Positions 32,318-33,136 of a DNA stretch of 33,136 nt are shown here, one piece after another. The position numbers and the translations under genes were made by a program. Under the pieces are notes generated by a model. That model saw only the letters and a list, made by a program, of their open reading frames with translations, was not told where the DNA came from and did not search any database. The stretch comes from Ktedonobacteria bacterium (GTDB taxonomy: Bacteria; Chloroflexota; Ktedonobacteria; Ktedonobacterales; JACDGC01), in assembly GCA_027459705.1 (NCBI GenBank), contig DAIDHM010000029.1, positions 1-33,136 of the forward strand. Reading direction: 5' to 3'. Position 1 is the stretch's first letter, and every line of letters starts with the position of its first letter.

Positions 32318-33136
32318 TTAAAACTGATTCCAGAGATGTTGATTCGTCACTTCATGGTGGAATTGAATCTCGGGAATTTTGATCAGCGAACCGAGTTGAC
32401 GCGGACAGCGATCCGCTTGCATCCGCTTCAATTGTCCAAACTTGGCTTGCACATCGGCCCCCAGGATATCACGGATCACTTCGCTCCCCGAGAAAGCCGC
32501 GATTGCGTCATCGATGTTGTCGAAAAGGACGTGACCTGTATCCGCGCTGGCTTTTTTGGGCAGTTTGCCCGTCAGGCCAACCTTGAAGAGCGCATAGATG
32601 GCGAGATAGGGGTTGGCGTCGGGGGCGATGCTGCGGACCTCAACGCGGGCGGACCGTGAATTGCCCAGCGGGATGCGCACCATCGAACCGCGATCAATCG
32701 CCGAGGCTTTGATCTGGTTCGGCGCTTCGAAATGCGGATCCAGGCGGCGATAGGAGTTGACGCTGGAGTTCAGGATCAAGCAGAGATCTGGCGCGCTGTG
32801 CAGGATGCGATGCACATACTCCCACCCGAAGGGCGAGATGCCATCCTGGCCGGCGGCATCATAAAAGAGGTTGGTCTCATCCGTCCCGACGGACATATTG
32901 GTGTGCATGCCGCTGCCATTCACACCGGTGACTGGCTTGGGCAAGAAGCTCGCCGTCATGCCGTGTTGCAGCGCGACCTGGCGACAGAGAAGTTTGTAGA
33001 GTTGGACCTGGTCAGCGGCAATAGCGGCCTCGGTATAGGAATAGTTCATCTCGAATTGTGACGGAGCGACCTCAGGATGATCCTTCTCGTTCGCAAAGCC
33101 CATCGCGCGCTGCACTTCGGCGGCAGTGTCGATGAA
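32318..33136 (-). CDS. Glutamine synthetase, N-terminal part beyond the window
   Basis: The frame stays open to base 33136, so about the last 272 residues of a GS are visible. They include the VQRAMGFANEKDHPEVAPSQFEMNYSY segment, SFLPKPVTGVNGSGMHTNMSV (the nucleotide/metal strand), NSYRRLDPHFEAPNQIKAS, DRGSMVRIPLGNSRSARVEVRSIAPDANPYLA, and a typical C-terminal helical end. The catalytic domain is complete enough for a secure family call. The sequence differs from the other GS at 18922-20220; it keeps an Arg (D-R-G-S) at the place where that protein has H-N-Q-D. It is probably the housekeeping type I enzyme (GlnA), but the N-terminus is missing. Confidence 0.9.
   Translation of the reverse strand, partial: FIDTAAEVQRAMGFANEKDHPEVAPSQFEMNYSYTEAAIAADQVQLYKLLCRQVALQHGMTASFLPKPVTGVNGSGMHTNMSVGTDETNLFYDAAGQDGISPFGWEYVHRILHSAPDLCLILNSSVNSYRRLDPHFEAPNQIKASAIDRGSMVRIPLGNSRSARVEVRSIAPDANPYLAIYALFKVGLTGKLPKKASADTGHVLFDNIDDAIAAFSGSEVIRDILGADVQAKFGQLKRMQADRCPRQLGSLIKIPEIQFHHEVTNQHLWNQF

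Noticed and set aside
32122-32382. Open frame of 86 codons after the SPFH gene
   Set aside because: It overlaps the glutamine synthetase 3' end on the other strand, is compositionally biased and has no motif.

Overview
The window reads as a chromosomal segment of a moderately GC-rich, menaquinone-using, flagellated bacterium. A member of the Chloroflexota is my best guess. The reasons are the gene mixture (YD/RHS remnants, PadR, MMPL and DHA2 pumps, STAND ATPases paired with winged helices), the intergenic hairpin repeats and the codon style. No rRNA or other marker is present, so this placement is tentative. I saw no tRNA, rRNA, CRISPR array or intact insertion sequence.

Layout. Positions 1-1514 hold the end of a PIN-domain gene and ruvB (minus strand). 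Positions 1515-3040 are a repeat-rich patch with two near-identical 65-bp direct repeats. Between them lie a decayed RHS/YD-repeat fragment and a DUF6883-DUF4926 gene pair, which looks like debris of a polymorphic-toxin locus. Next come an MMPL exporter (minus), a radical SAM protein (plus), an orphan NarL-type response regulator (minus) and an unrecognised protein with its own terminator (minus).

The most unusual locus is 8642-13377, two translationally coupled genes. The first encodes a full-length but apparently catalytically dead RelA/SpoT homologue (degenerate HD, degenerate synthetase, TGS, zinc-finger-like and ACT regions) fused to a C-terminal STAND-type NTPase. The second encodes another STAND-type NTPase ending in an OmpR/PhoB-type winged helix. 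I know of no described system with this architecture. A ribosome or stringent-state sensor coupled to a transcriptional or defence output is a reasonable hypothesis.

Positions 13595-15347 carry a polyprenyl diphosphate synthase and the menaquinone methyltransferase (menG/ubiE). Positions 15487-18383 (minus) carry gatB followed by an orphan beta-class adenine DNA methyltransferase. Then follow a small membrane protein, a divergent glutamine synthetase family protein, a GlcD-like FAD oxidase, and a DHA2-type MFS pump with a likely TetR-type operator. A PadR regulator lies convergent to the pump, and its own promoter is covered by two copies of a palindrome.

Positions 25099-31027 form a motility and signalling block: fliW-csrA (overlapping), fliD with a near-consensus CsrA site in its leader, a methyl-accepting chemotaxis protein, and an HD-GYP protein (opposite strand). 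An SPFH/band-7 protein and the 5'-truncated end of a second glutamine synthetase close the window. The FliW-CsrA-fliD arrangement suggests post-transcriptional control of flagellar assembly. Several starts were moved downstream from the longest reading frame because a good Shine-Dalgarno sequence sits before an internal ATG or GTG; each case is noted.
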